A stretch of DNA of 41,214 bases from positions 39,631 through 80,844 of the forward strand of contig MPNW01000142.1 in assembly GCA_011800805.1 (NCBI GenBank), read 5' to 3'. Positions within the stretch are counted from its first letter, which is position 1; the number at the start of each line of letters is the position of its first letter. Made by a program: the position numbers and the translations under genes. Below the pieces are notes generated by a model that had not been told where the DNA came from, ran no database searches, and saw nothing but the letters and a program-made list of their open reading frames with translations. This DNA is from Hirudo medicinalis. Taxonomy: Eukaryota; Annelida; Clitellata; Hirudinida; Hirudinidae. Shown here piece by piece: positions 11,503-22,439 of this stretch.

Positions 11503-11784
11503 CGGTGGCAGGGTCTTCGGCGGGGAACGACGACGTTTGTGGCCGGATGCGACCATAGATGCTTAATTAGTTAAATGAGTTGAAAGGCTGAACTCGGGTT
11601 GAAGTTAGGACTCCTATTAGGTGCCCCCAAATGACCTCAGCCTGAAAGTTGGAAAATATTAAAAGTTTTTAATAACATACAAAAGTTATTATTGCTATTT
11701 TAATTATCTAAGTGTATTTTTACGCTGTGATGCACAGAAGATGATCAAAAGGAATCAGTCTTCTCAAATTAAGGTCATCTAGAG

Positions 11785-12132
11785 ATGGAATGCGACATTG
11801 TGAACTTCGGAAAGCAAGCTCGCGGGGCTGAACATCTTGCCCAGGTGTCCTGCTATCCAGATAATGAATGTTATCCAGGTAATGGATGTTATCCAGATTA
11901 CGATTGGAACAAAGTCTACGCTAATCAGCATTTGGATGATGTTCATGGAACTGACAAATCAGATGTTTCTCATACTTCTAAAAGAAGCCACAAAACCAAG
12001 AGATATTTTGAGAGTTTTATTCTCTTTCTCCTTGAAAGTGCTGCAGATTCAGACGAAAAGTTCAATCACTTCTTTCGAAGAAATGAAAGGAGAAAGTTAT
12101 TGCTGGAATTTGTTAAAAAAAATGTCGTTTAA
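11785..12132 (+). CDS. Hypothetical 115-aa open frame, doubtful
   Basis: The frame runs from MECDIVNFGKQ to a stop at 12130-12132 with no known domain. It contains three tandem six-residue units (CYPDNE, CYPGNG, CYPDYD) made by an 18-bp repeat at 11851-11904, then a Lys/Arg-rich tail. There is no signal peptide or membrane helix and no neighbouring exon that joins in phase. A second overlapping frame of similar length is open in the same region, which weakens the case. It may be a single exon, a relic or chance. Confidence 0.25.
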   Translation: MECDIVNFGKQARGAEHLAQVSCYPDNECYPGNGCYPDYDWNKVYANQHLDDVHGTDKSDVSHTSKRSHKTKRYFESFILFLLESAADSDEKFNHFFRRNERRKLLLEFVKKNVV

Positions 12133-12302
12133 AGTTAGAAAGCTTTAAAAAGGTTTCAAAAATTGAAGCAACCTCAACATGCACGCGATTCTTCCACTCA
12201 TTCGTTCACCAATTTGTCCACTCGTCTCATCAGCTAAATACTTATGGCTCAAGAAGAAAGTAATGTTTCATATAATCCTGCTTTTTCTGACGCCATGGGA
12301 TT

Positions 12303-12392
12303 TGAACGTTTGAACATCTGAACATCTGAACATCTGAACATTTGAACATCTGAACATCTGAACATCTGAACATCTGAACATTTGAACGTTTG
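12303..12392. repeat. 8-bp tandem repeat (gaacatct)
   Basis: About 11 copies of gaacatct are present, flanked on both sides by the variant gaacgttt. The two overlapping minus-strand frames here are repeat artefacts. Confidence 0.9.
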
Positions 12393-13078
12393 AAGAAGCA
12401 GAGAGAGGCTCTTAGGCGTTGAAAATTGTATGAAGTCAAATTCCTGCATCGCCCACCCTTACCAACGATCCCATAGCCTCAAAGAAGCATTATCGTGTTC
12501 ACATGCAATCCTTTCGAGCGTCCTTTCAAGCAATTCAATTTTTGCAGTTACCAATGCACTTGGAACGAATTTCATTCCGTAAATTGCAAAAATAAAACAT
12601 CAATTTCGCTTTCAAACTTCAAATTAACTTTCTGCACGAAGCGATAACAATATAAGCTAAACATTTTCCGGCAGTTCGAATGTTTGCTGAACATGGAGGG
12701 AGAATTTTCTATTTCTCATCAAGAAATTTGAAAGAAGGGAAAAGAGAAAATAAAAAAGCAATCATTGGATTCAAAAACTGCTTGAAATTTATTCATTGCA
12801 TGCCGAACAAAAATCTCCACTGGGGAAGCAGAAGGATGAGTTGTTCACACGACTCTTGTAATTACCGCTCACATTTTCCACCTTCGAATCCTTCACGAGA
12901 AGTTAATGACATTAAATTATTAGTTGTAACATTCCATTGCAAACAATATTCCATGTTATTTTATTCGTCAACCTCGTAAATCATATGTTATCAAATTTTC
13001 ACTTCGGGAAATTTAATCTTTAACACAATCGCAAAACAAGAGGATATCAATTGTCAGAAAGATTAGCAATAGAAAGGT
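12393..13078. other. Non-coding stretch
   Basis: The plus-strand frame 12680-12979 has no recognisable domain or splice partners. I see no repeat or element. Confidence 0.35.
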
Positions 13079-13213
13079 CAATGAAATAATTAAATAAATA
13101 ATCAATGAAATAATTAAATAAATAATCAATGAAATAATTAAATAAATAATCAATGAAATAATTAAATAAATAAATAATCAATGAAATAATTAAATAAATA
13201 ATCAATGAAATAA
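13079..13213. repeat. 24-bp AT-rich minisatellite
   Basis: Five to six copies of caatgaaataattaaataaataat occur in tandem, one lengthened by four bases. The minus-strand frame across it (Ile/Tyr/Phe-rich) is an artefact. Confidence 0.95.
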
Positions 13214-13544
13214 CAACATTCGACAACAACTCGATACAAACAATCGATCCGCTGAAGAAACTAAATCAAGCAAAGCACGCTCTGACATTGGCATGCTGTT
13301 CAAGGTCGGATGTCGGAAGGAAGCCAAGAATAGAAAGTCATCTTAGTGAAGCCAAGCATCTTAAGCGTCAATTTCTCGTTTGCTTGGCGAATTCCTGAGT
13401 GAAAGACATCTGCTGACATTGCACATGACGTTCCTTCCACTTGGTCACATCCTCTTACAGTCATCAGATCACGAACATTTACATTAGCAAGGACCTATGG
13501 TGCCGGAGATTTTGAGGGTTATTTTTCAATTGGATATCATTCAA

Positions 13545-13680
13545 TGGTGGTGGTGGTGGTGGTGGTGATGATGATGACAATGATGATGACGATGTCGACG
13601 ACTATGGCGACGATGACAGTGATGGGTTCGGTGATTGCGACGATGATGATGGTGTCGCCTACTTTCAACACAAAGTTCAT
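13545..13680. repeat. GGT/GAT trinucleotide tract
   Basis: A pure (GGT) run passes into (GAT) and then into degenerate GAC/GAT triplets, with TCGACGACTATGG-type interruptions. Confidence 0.85.
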
Positions 13681-15715
13681 CACATCATCGCCGCTGAAAA
13701 GTTAGATTTTCAAGAGATGAATTTTAGCCGATTTCAAAACTCTCTAAAATTGTAAAAGTACCTCAAGTCATCAATTTGTTGACCTATTCAAACTGATAAT
13801 AATTAAGTAATTTTTTTTTTAAATTTATGATAATTAATTAATTATCTCGCATGGGTGTCAGATGACTTTTACTAGCTTCGATATAAGTGAAAGCTCTCCA
13901 GTTTAGTTAGAATTTCTTGTACTTTATTCAACATTAACCATGTGATACGATGTTTTTGAGGATTTGAGAACAAATTGAGAGGATCGAACACTTTGGCATC
14001 GAATTTTTATCGAAAAGTCACATGACTTCACATTCCGTTGGTTTCGTGCTGAAGCGGGGAAAATTCGTTTATCGATGTGTTTTTTGCATTGCTGTTCATG
14101 AAAAGTGCCAGTCAAAATGTGTCAACTCGAAAGAACCTTTGACATACAATTTCAACAAAATTTTAGCAGATTTTTAATTCATTTCTGCTGTGATTGCAAT
14201 CTCACACTTTTTTGTGTTTTGTGTGAAAGACCTGAGGGAATTCTTTAGAAATATTGCAAATGATTTTATTTTGTTTAAAACTCAGCTGGTCAGATTTTCA
14301 TTAAAACTGCAAGCATCGTAACTTTTACTCAACTAAACCCGACGAAATGTGTTACCAAGACAAATTCTCTTAAATAGGCTTAAACCAATACGCTAAGTCC
14401 TAGTGGAAATGTTTCTACATCCAGCCAGGATGATCCAATTTGTCTCGATTTCTGGTTAATGGACGGAAGATTGAAAACCAGGGCATTCCATAAACCGATC
14501 CTGTTAGCATTTCTTGCCTCCGATTACAAGTGACTTTCCGAGCATCATTTAGCGCCTCTGACGCTATGCAAATGGCGCATTATAAATTAACTATTATTAT
14601 TATTATTATTATTTGTCACTTTGAATGAGCACCGTTAACACCAATTACGTAACTAGAATTATTACGATATTGTTACCAAAGACAGCGTTCGATCCAACAG
14701 CATAAGGATCGGATATCCTGTCTGTAGGTGAATTACAAAACCATTCTTTTAAGTAGAAGTGAATAGTTGCTTTCAAGAGATTTCAGTCATAAGCGGCTCT
14801 TTCCTGCAAAAATGCTGATCCAAAACATCCAAAAAGGAGAGTTTTTGTAAAATCCGGAGCAGCTTAGGTCAGTTTTTACATTAAGATAATTTGTTTGAAC
14901 CGTGATATTTTATTCTCAGACTGAGAAATCTAAGCAGCTAATTACCTAACCAAATAAAATTACAATTTAACAAGCTTCATAACAGAAAATCCGATCAAGC
15001 TTAGTTCTCAATTTATAAAATGGACAATTATTCAAAATTGTGTAATCGACATTTACTTCCAAATTCAATTGCAATTTTAACCTACATTTCAATTCAGGTG
15101 AACCACAAAATAGCTCACGCATCTCGAAATGCTTTTTCACATACAAGTCCGGAGTGAAATTAGTGAATTAGTGAAATATTCATGAGGCTGAATGATGAAT
15201 TTTTTGAAGTACTTTCTAAATTTAAGAAATTTCTAAAAAAAATTGAAATTTTTAAGCATTCTTTTCCTGATGCATGCCACCATTTCCTGGCTCAATCCAC
15301 ATCGTTCAGTCTACAGAGACTAAATTGATTAGACATATTTTTTCTGAATTCCATCTCAATGCTTCAACAAACAAAACAATCGTTTGCCGTTCAATTTAAC
15401 GAACGCTAAATTCGCGTTAATGAATCAAAATGTCGTCCTTTGTTTTGAAATCATAGGCTTGCGTGGTTCGGAAGTGCTCACAATAAAACTTCGTTTCATA
15501 GCAATTATTTGTTACCAGGTCAAAAAAATTGTTTTTAAATTTGAATAAAATTAATTTTTATTTAAACTTTTAAATTCTTTTCATTTATTTTCATTTTGCA
15601 AGTTTCAGACCGCTTAGCCCTCACTAAAATATTTTATTACTTATGGATCATGATAATGACGTCGGCAGCAACATGAACAATGACTTTATTATATTAAACA
15701 TAACTGTAGTATATA
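13681..15715. other. Gene-poor stretch with an ATT microsatellite
   Basis: I find no supported exon. The segment leading into (ATT)n at 14592-14614 (gctatgcaaatggcgcattataaattaac) looks like the 3' tail of a non-LTR element or SINE with a simple-repeat end. This is suggestive only. The rest is AT-rich single-copy-looking sequence. Confidence 0.35.
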
Positions 15716-15797
15716 TTAGGTTGGCAACTAAGTTCCCGCCGATTTGCGGAATGTTACAATGTAAAAAAAAACGGCGGTAACTTAGTTGCCAACCTAA
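15716..15797. mobile_element. 82-bp mariner-type palindromic MITE
   Basis: Terminal inverted repeats of about 25 bp (ttaggttggcaactaagt, continuing to cccgcc) differ by one base and flank a short A-rich centre. TA dinucleotides at 15714-15715 and 15798-15799 form the target duplication. The terminal sequence matches the ends of mariner-family transposons. It has no coding capacity. Confidence 0.92.
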
Positions 15798-16773
15798 TAT
15801 TATATAGTCATAGTATAGTGTCATATTATGCAATTATACAAGTATGAAGATGATTGGAAGCCTTTTTAGAGCAGCGGAAATCACGGACACAATTGATGTT
15901 CCAGTCACCATCGAAATAGTCCAGGCTGCCCGCGAAGCTTTTTAAAGAATAGGTCCATGAAAACAAGTGACCTAACTATAATAAGTACCAAAAAACAAGG
16001 CAGCCCATATTAATGATATTCTGGATGTTCAGTGGTGATTTTCAGATGCACTCAAAAAAAACTCAATCCACGTGAATTCGGACCAACCATCATCAATCAT
16101 CATCGTCATCGCCATCGTTATCGTCATCATCGTCAAGTTATTCCACCTGTTGTTGAGCAAAAGAATGTTCGCCCTCCAATGGTAGAAAGATTCTCAAGCA
16201 TGACTTGGACTGGACCAAGCATGTCCACAACAATCACAAACAGAGGTATCAAAAGAACCACATTTCAATGAGTGAGTAAGGTAGTTTGGCAGTTTCCCAT
16301 CAATCGATTGTTAGAGCGGAATAGAAAACTCCTGGTTCAATTTGTGAGGTTGATAACAAAGGTGAGACTCAGTCAGTATCAGCAAACAAAATCGTTGCTC
16401 ATGAGTGCGCAAGTGGGAAACCGGATGCGTACTTTATCTCCAGATCAGTCGACAACTAATTAAGGCAATGAATATTATTTGTGTGAGCTTTATATTTGCT
16501 GCTGATAAATCGTCGGAATTGCAATAAAATATGCATCGATAAAAAATTATTGAAAAAATGGTACATTCAGTAGCAAGACCCCATTAAAGTTTCTCAATAT
16601 TGCTGACGTCAAAATAACTGTTCTGCGATGAAGTCCTTCCAGAGATACACACCTGTTGATTTTTTTCATGCAGGAATCGAAGCAGGAAGCCTGGGATATT
16701 GCAGCTCAAGAGATGAGTGTACATCAACAAACCGATTGAGTAAGACATGTCTCGGAATGATTTTATTTTAAAT
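15798..16773. other. Stretch with short unsupported frames
   Basis: Adjacent plus-strand frames at 16032-16271 and 16272-16463 share no domain with known families. The first contains a His/Arg run from a CATCGT-like repeat. A 33-codon frame at 15845-15946 is also unassigned. They may be transposon debris. Confidence 0.3.
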
Positions 16774-17260
16774 TAGGCATGTACCGGATAACAAATTTTA
16801 CCGGATATCGGATGTCGAATAATTACATATAGTTCACTACCAGATCTGGATAAATGGTTAGAAATGTTTATCTAAAAAAAAAATCAAATAAACTCAGAAT
16901 CTTCATATTTTTATTTTATTAATAAAAACTAAATTTTTAAAAACACTATGAAGTTAGTCATGAATACTGTTGACTTTAAGAAATAAATAACAAGTCATAT
17001 AATTTATAAGAATGTTCACTTAAGTAATGAGTCATACGTAATGAGTCATACGTAATTAAAATTAAGTAAGGGCTTGTTTATTTTAAGAAGTATGAGTTGT
17101 TCGACTCTCGGGTAGCAATCGACTGTCGTCTGAGAGTACATCTCCAGCAGTACTGAAAAGTCGCTCACTTGCAACACTGCTTGATGGAGTATCAACTAAT
17201 GCCTAGTCTACTCACTCAGAAGTGGAAAGAGGCATGAATTTAGGCACCACCATGTCAATG
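16774..17260 (-). mobile_element. hAT transposon terminal fragment
   Basis: The left end starts taggcatgtaccggata, a hAT-like terminus. On the minus strand, 17083-17255 encodes the hAT C-terminal dimerisation block (TPSSSVASERLFSTAGDVLS and SRLLPES) followed by a stop at 17083-17085. Two in-frame stops interrupt the segment just before the block. The rest of the transposase is missing. A 14-bp direct duplication (aatgagtcatacgt) lies near 17025-17055. Confidence 0.75.
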
Positions 17261-18319
17261 GGTTATATTCACCTTATATGGTTGGTTCACCAAAGCAAAT
17301 TTCCATCCACTTTTGATTGTGGGTTGAAGTACCACAGGTTACAGAAACAAGGACACGTCATTTGGGGGAGGCCCCCCTAGGTTTTCGAAATGTATACATT
17401 GAAAAGTTAGATTTCAAATTGGCATTTGATATCGATTGACGTACAACAGATTTGAGCCAGACATCAAAGAGAAGCAACTTACCAGGCCCTCATCAAGTCA
17501 TGTCTGTTCCTCATATCGGCTAGTGGTTTCATTTGATCCGAATAGTATATATGGAGCTACTCCGAGACCATAGTATATTCCCCTTCCTAATCATCTAATA
17601 ATGAAATGTAAGTTAATTAATCACCACACCACAGCACAATGTTCGTGCATTCCGCTAACTTTTTCATCACCTTGCTGGTACTTCGTTCATTCGCGATTGT
17701 TATTTATTGAAAATCTTATCAACAGTAAATTCTTGGATTGGCAAACATCTCGATAAGTTTGATTAGTGTAGGTTTTATTTCTTTTAATAGTTATTTGTCT
17801 TATTTATCTGAGTAGATGAGTAAATAATCATTCTGAACAATTTATTAGGACAACCTAGCACTCCTTTCCAAGGCTGATTGCGTGCGCTGGTTTGAGACAT
17901 CATGTCAATCTTGTTGTGTCAATCTTGCTTTAATCGTCGCTTTGAGACCTATTAAATTAACTTGCATGCCAAATATCAGTGTCAGACTTTTGGCTACTAT
18001 TTTTTTCTTTTGTCCTAGACGCAATTTCAAAGAAGGCAACATTGTATAACTTTTTTAAGAGAAATTGGAGCTGGATTCAGACACGGAGTCAGTTGGAATT
18101 AAAGAACAAAAATTGAATCAGATCCACATGTTTATGCAGGAACAAATAAAACTCCATTAATTTCACCTCAATCTTCAGCATTGCCAGAAAACCAAGTATC
18201 TGTAACATGTAACTGGTCTGTAACACCATAACCTGTAACATCGAAGCGTTGTTTTAACCCAGGGTGTTTCCATGACTGGAATGCTCGGTAAGTCAAGATG
18301 ACGTCTTTTGTTTCGGTTG
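17261..18319. other. Unassigned stretch
   Basis: There are no convincing exons. A short perfect palindrome (gggggaggccccccta, near 17367) is present. Part of this may belong to the decayed elements on either side. Confidence 0.3.
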
Positions 18320-18535
18320 TCAACGTTTCAGTGCCAATACTGTGCAACCTGTTGAAACCAATGGGAACGTTACGTTTGTTGACAAGATATTTAAAAAGTG
18401 GAATAATATGACTTTTCTAAAGCGATTAACCCTCCAAGAAATCTCTGAAATTGACAAATTCAAGTCTTTAAAGGCCTTTATTTGTACTTTTTCAATATTA
18501 TTAAGTCCCTTTCTAGAACCCATCAATAATTACGT
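18320..18535 (-). mobile_element. Tc1-type transposase N-terminal fragment
   Basis: The minus strand reads like the N-terminal helix-turn-helix of Tc1/Tc3 transposases: a basic start (GSRKGLNNIEKVQIKAF), then LNLSISEISWRVNRF. No DDE residues follow. It is a short relic next to, or inside, the hAT remnant that starts at about 18545. Confidence 0.5.
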
Positions 18536-18544
18536 AAACTATTA

Positions 18545-19040
18545 TTCGAACATCAAAGAAATTGTTCCGCTTGTAATATATATTCACAGCCATGCCAATC
18601 GTCTGAACCTAGTCAACATGATTAAAAATATATCCGAGATCGTTGACATGTTTTCCATCTTGCAAGCGATCTATGTGTTCTTGTCAGTTAGTGTTTCTTC
18701 GAGCACGAGGTGAGGCTAACTTAAAATTTTTGGAACTTGAGAGATTGGCTGAAACCCGAAGGTGTTACTGGTACCACTCAGTAAGCAAAGTAAAACTTAG
18801 GATTGAAATCATTGTTAATGTCCCGGGAGCCTTATCATTTCAGAATATTGATAAGTTAGCGACAGCAGAAGTTGATTACATAACTACTGAAATGTTCTAA
18901 GATTCAACTAAAAGAGATCTGCTGACCTATCGCAACACAGGCACTTGGAACAACATAAGTGAACTAAGCTGATGCAATAGGATTTCAAATTGGAGTGCTA
19001 CTGAATGACCACAACTGCAATAGGCCCAAGAGATATCCAA
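18545..19040 (+). mobile_element. hAT/ZMYM1-like transposase remnant, left part
   Basis: The plus strand carries HSHANRLNLVNMIKN and FSILQAIYVFLS, then a frameshift to FLELERLAETRRCYWY. This follows the HCHAHRLNLVL ... LSDTRW order of hAT-derived transposases with a DUF4371/ZMYM1-like core. It breaks off at about 19040, where the tail of an inserted LINE begins. The continuation is found at 22070-22350. It is a pseudogene with shifts and stops. Confidence 0.6.
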
Positions 19041-19046
19041 GAATTT

Positions 19047-21840
19047 TATTTTATTTATTTTGTCGAAACAATTTTTTTTTTTACATTTATTTTTTTTACA
19101 ATTTTACATTACAATTTGTGTAATGATTCCAGGTGCCTGCGAGAACAGAGTGCAACGATACAGAGTAACAAAGTTAAGCGATCACTTAATTAAGAGGTAA
19201 TTATTGAGGTCAATGAGTGAAAGGCAGGATTTGAAACGAGATAATGTTGTAGAGTTAATGATATCGAGAGATAGAGAGTTCTGGGTTCAATGACTCGGTT
19301 GATGCACTCGATAAGGTTTGTGCATGTTGACCTGGAGTTTAGAAACCATGTTGTTCAGGTGATATAAGACTGTTTGCTTGTAGGTAATTCAAGATGTCTT
19401 TGTTAATCATCCGCTCCATTGCTCGACAGCAAGAGGATGTGAGCGATATCGGTCGGTAGTTACCGGGGTCAGAAGTGGCACCTTTTTTATGTGTAGGGGT
19501 TACATGAGCAGATCTCCAATCATGGGGTAGTTCATGCATATTGAAGGAGAAATTGAAGATGTGGCAGATTGGCAAGCAGAGGCCGGCAGCACAATTTCTG
19601 AGGAGGTTATTTGTTATTCCATCAGGACCAGATGAGAGGGACGGCCTGAGACTACGGAGTGTTTGGTAAATACGATCCATGGTAAACGTTATTTGCACGA
19701 TTTTCTTGTTGGTGGGTGGAGATATGGTATGAACTGAGCCATCGTCGATTGTGAATACACTGCAAAAGTAAGTGTTAAAAATATTAGCCATTTCATCTGG
19801 GTCTGAAGTGAAAGTTTCATCTTGCTTTTTTGATTCCTGTATTGGGTTGTGTGTTGAAAGCATTCTGTTGATGAAGCGATAGAAATGTCCCAAATTTCCA
19901 GATGACGCAAGTCTACTCTCCTGCAATCTGTAATGATCTTTAATGACCTTTTTGAGAATTTTGAAAAACTTCTTGAAGAGAATTTTGTCCTCAATCCTCC
20001 CACATGAATGCCATTTGCGGAAGGCTAGGAGTGTCATTCTCTGGGCCTTTAAAATGAAGTTAGGGTGGGAGGGCTTGGTCGATCCAGTGGTATTGATGGG
20101 CTGCTCATGTTCGGGAGCAATCCTATCGATGCCGTTCCGCACAATATTTATAAACATTCTCCAGCAGTCATTAACAGAAAGGCAATATTGAAATAGGTCG
20201 TTCCAGCTGGTTTCACAAAAGTAGTTGTTGAGATTTTCATAAGCTGATTGGGTTAAACGTCTAGAGCCATAGCCATAGACTGTGATTAGTTGGCTTGGAA
20301 GATTTGCTTTGAAGACTTTGGTGTTGTGGTCAGTCTGACAGATAGGTGGCATTGTCTTGATATCTTGATTGGAGAGGAGCAGGTCAAGGATGTTTGCTTG
20401 ACGAGTTGGTAATTGGACAAATTGATGAAACCCCATTTTGTCGAGGATCTCGTTGCTGGGGTGGGAATAATCTCGCCAATTGATACCCGGAAGATTAAAA
20501 TCCCCCATAATACAAATTAGTTCAGAATTTCTGAATATATACTTTAGACAATGAGCACTTTTAATGGCATAATCTACGGAATTAGAGTTGGAACCAGTGG
20601 GTCTATAATATACAATAACTCTGCAGACAGAACAGTTTCTAAAAATGTCAATACAGACTTTTTCAATGGGTTTGTATTCCAATGGTATGGGAATTTGCCT
20701 AATTAATGTCTAATTATTTGCATATTAATAAGTATGTGTATTTAGCCGATATTTTGAGTGCCTTTTGTATCCCAATGGGATGTGAAGGCACTTTAATCGA
20801 TCCACCATTTATATAGCACCCCCTGGCGGTGCAGGCTGGGTTGCGAACACGACAGGAACGCAACCCATTCGGCCAACCTGCACGCCACACAAGTAAGGCC
20901 ACACCCCCACCAAGAGAACCTCTGTCACAACGGAAAGCCTGATACTCCTTTGAGAGAAACAAGCCGTCAGATTCGTTGTTCGACCAAGTTTCAATTAAAC
21001 CAAAAACCTCTAGATTGTGAGTTTTCAAAAATAAAGATAGTTCTTCACGTTTGTTAATTAAACTTCTGATGTTTGTAAAAGCCCAAAACCCCGGTTCATT
21101 TCCGAAAGGGCTGAGCGGCGGCCTGAGCTTGAGCCGAGGACGACTTCACTGAACCACTTTGGAAAGTCCTTAGTCTCCTCTCACATCTTCTCTGATAGGA
21201 AGACCACCTCAGCCTCTCTAAGTTCTCTGGTTCATAAACACTTTCCTTAAATTAACATCAGAGTTCAGTCTGAGAATGCGAGATGATGAAATCAAGTCAT
21301 TTACCGCCTCCGAGCTCGCAACCAGAGCCTGGTATTGGCAGGGTCTTTCCCAAAGCGACGGACATTGATGATGTCAGGTTTCACGGTGAGATTCTGCTCG
21401 ATGAAATTCTGTACAAGCTTGTCATTATCGACCGTGAGCTGCGATGGCACTCCGGAAACAATGACATTTTTTGAACGTCTAGCCTTGTCCATTCCTTCCT
21501 TTTCGACGTCCTACAAGGCGTTCTTAATCGCTACCACATCCATGCAGGGTGCTCGAGTTGTAAAAGACTGTTCGAGAGCCTCCATTCTTGACATGAAGGT
21601 TCTGGTCATCTCGTTTAAAGCATCAGTCAGGGTCTTGGTTATTTGAGACACCTTAACATGAACTGTAGTTAAAAATGCTTCCAGCATTCATTTGGTGTAT
21701 GGCACAGGTCATGTGTTCACTCAACTGTTTAGTCAAGAGACTCGAGTTTTCATTTGCATGTTTCATAACAGAGTTCAGACTAGCTTCGAGGCTATCGCGT
21801 GTTAACGATATCGCCAAACGAAAAATTTAAAGCGAACTTA
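19047..21840 (-). mobile_element. APE-type LINE (CR1/jockey-like), deleted in the RT domain and interrupted by a SINE
   Basis: In the minus reading direction, ORF1 remains span about 21290-21790, with an RRM-like segment (RSKNVIVSGVPSQL, DIINVRRFGK) and frameshifts. The endonuclease starts near 21080 (TNIRSLINKREELS, GLIETWSN). It is cut at 20738-20885 by a SINE and resumes with PLEYKPIEKV, IMGDFNLPGINW and TDHN. The 447-residue open frame 19339-20682 carries RT blocks SSGPDGITNNLL, HVTPTHKKG and NYRPISLTSSC. After SPEQHGF and a frameshifted STCTNLIECINRV, the sequence jumps to C-terminal/3' UTR-like sequence and an A-rich tail. The YADD catalytic motif is therefore missing. The element is dead but fairly young-looking in the RT portion. 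It lies within a hAT remnant. Confidence 0.88.
20738..20885 (-). mobile_element. tRNA-derived SINE, copy A (148 bp)
   Basis: This is the same family as the two copies at 26956-27153 and 27275-27470. The head (minus strand) has gcaggttggccgaatgggtt, a box-A match, then gttcgcaac as box B. The tail is an agtgcc...ggcact hairpin. Compared with the other copies, about 32 bp between the A and B boxes and about 16 bp downstream are missing. It interrupts the LINE endonuclease frame after LGGGVALLV. Confidence 0.85.
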
Positions 21841-22069
21841 TATACCTGAGTGAGAACAGTAAATGTAGGCAATTAATATTTTATATATCGTATTTACAAA
21901 GAGGTTAATGCGAAAATGCAACGGAGAGAAATAAACTTGTTTACACTCTATTCTTAATATCGACTTATTCTTAAGTTATCCGAATATTTCGTGCTTTCAA
22001 CGACTGGCAAGGAGATGACTGAAACTGCTTAGGACAAAAGTGATTCAATGTGTACCAGCATCCTTTGTG
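21841..22069. other. Presumed LINE 5' UTR and insertion boundary
   Basis: This is AT-rich sequence between the last recognisable ORF1 codons and the resumed hAT coding sequence. I could not define a target-site duplication, so the exact boundary is unknown. Confidence 0.35.
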
Positions 22070-22350
22070 TGTGCAGACAAATGTGTTTCTGAATTGGATG
22101 CTAGGTTTGCAATCGGGTGCAATGTTCTGAAGTGTGTGTCAGCATTGAAACCAAGTTCCAAACACTTTTTATGCCTAGATACCGTTAACGAACTTGTGAA
22201 ACTCGGATCTCGGGATACCAGACCTGATCGTGTGAAATACGAAAAACGGTTTCTGATATCACCATCTCCTCTGGTGCTGCCCCACTCGACGAAGAACACG
22301 ATTCAAAAGCCCTCAACTTCTTGTCAGAGACATTTATATTCAATATAATA
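22070..22350 (+). mobile_element. hAT/ZMYM1-like transposase remnant, right part
   Basis: The plus strand reads KCVSELDARFAIG, then LKPSSKHFLCLDTVNELVKL. This corresponds to the segment that follows the LSDTRW region in ZMYM1-like hAT transposases. It matches the orientation of the piece at 18545-19040 and continues it after the LINE insertion. The C-terminal dimerisation block is absent. Confidence 0.55.
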
Positions 22351-22439
22351 GTCATAATACAATAATAATTCAATATAAATAGGTAATATAGGAGCATCCT
22401 TCAGAACCGAATTCCACATGAAAACATGATTACCGTTTT

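Noticed and set aside
11188..11556. 122-codon minus-strand frame of Gln/His/Asn/Thr repeats
   Set aside because: It is produced by the 11-bp minisatellite; the 11-residue period follows from unit length, and no coding context surrounds it.
12242..12449. Two overlapping minus-strand frames over the 8-bp array
   Set aside because: Both frames are open only because the repeat lacks stops. They are repeat artefacts.
13079..13213. CRISPR-like array
   Set aside because: Units are contiguous without unique spacers and the genome is eukaryotic; it is a minisatellite.
16032..16463. Adjacent plus-strand frames as a two-exon gene
   Set aside because: There are no domain motifs, no signal peptide and no splice signals; the His/Arg run is low complexity.
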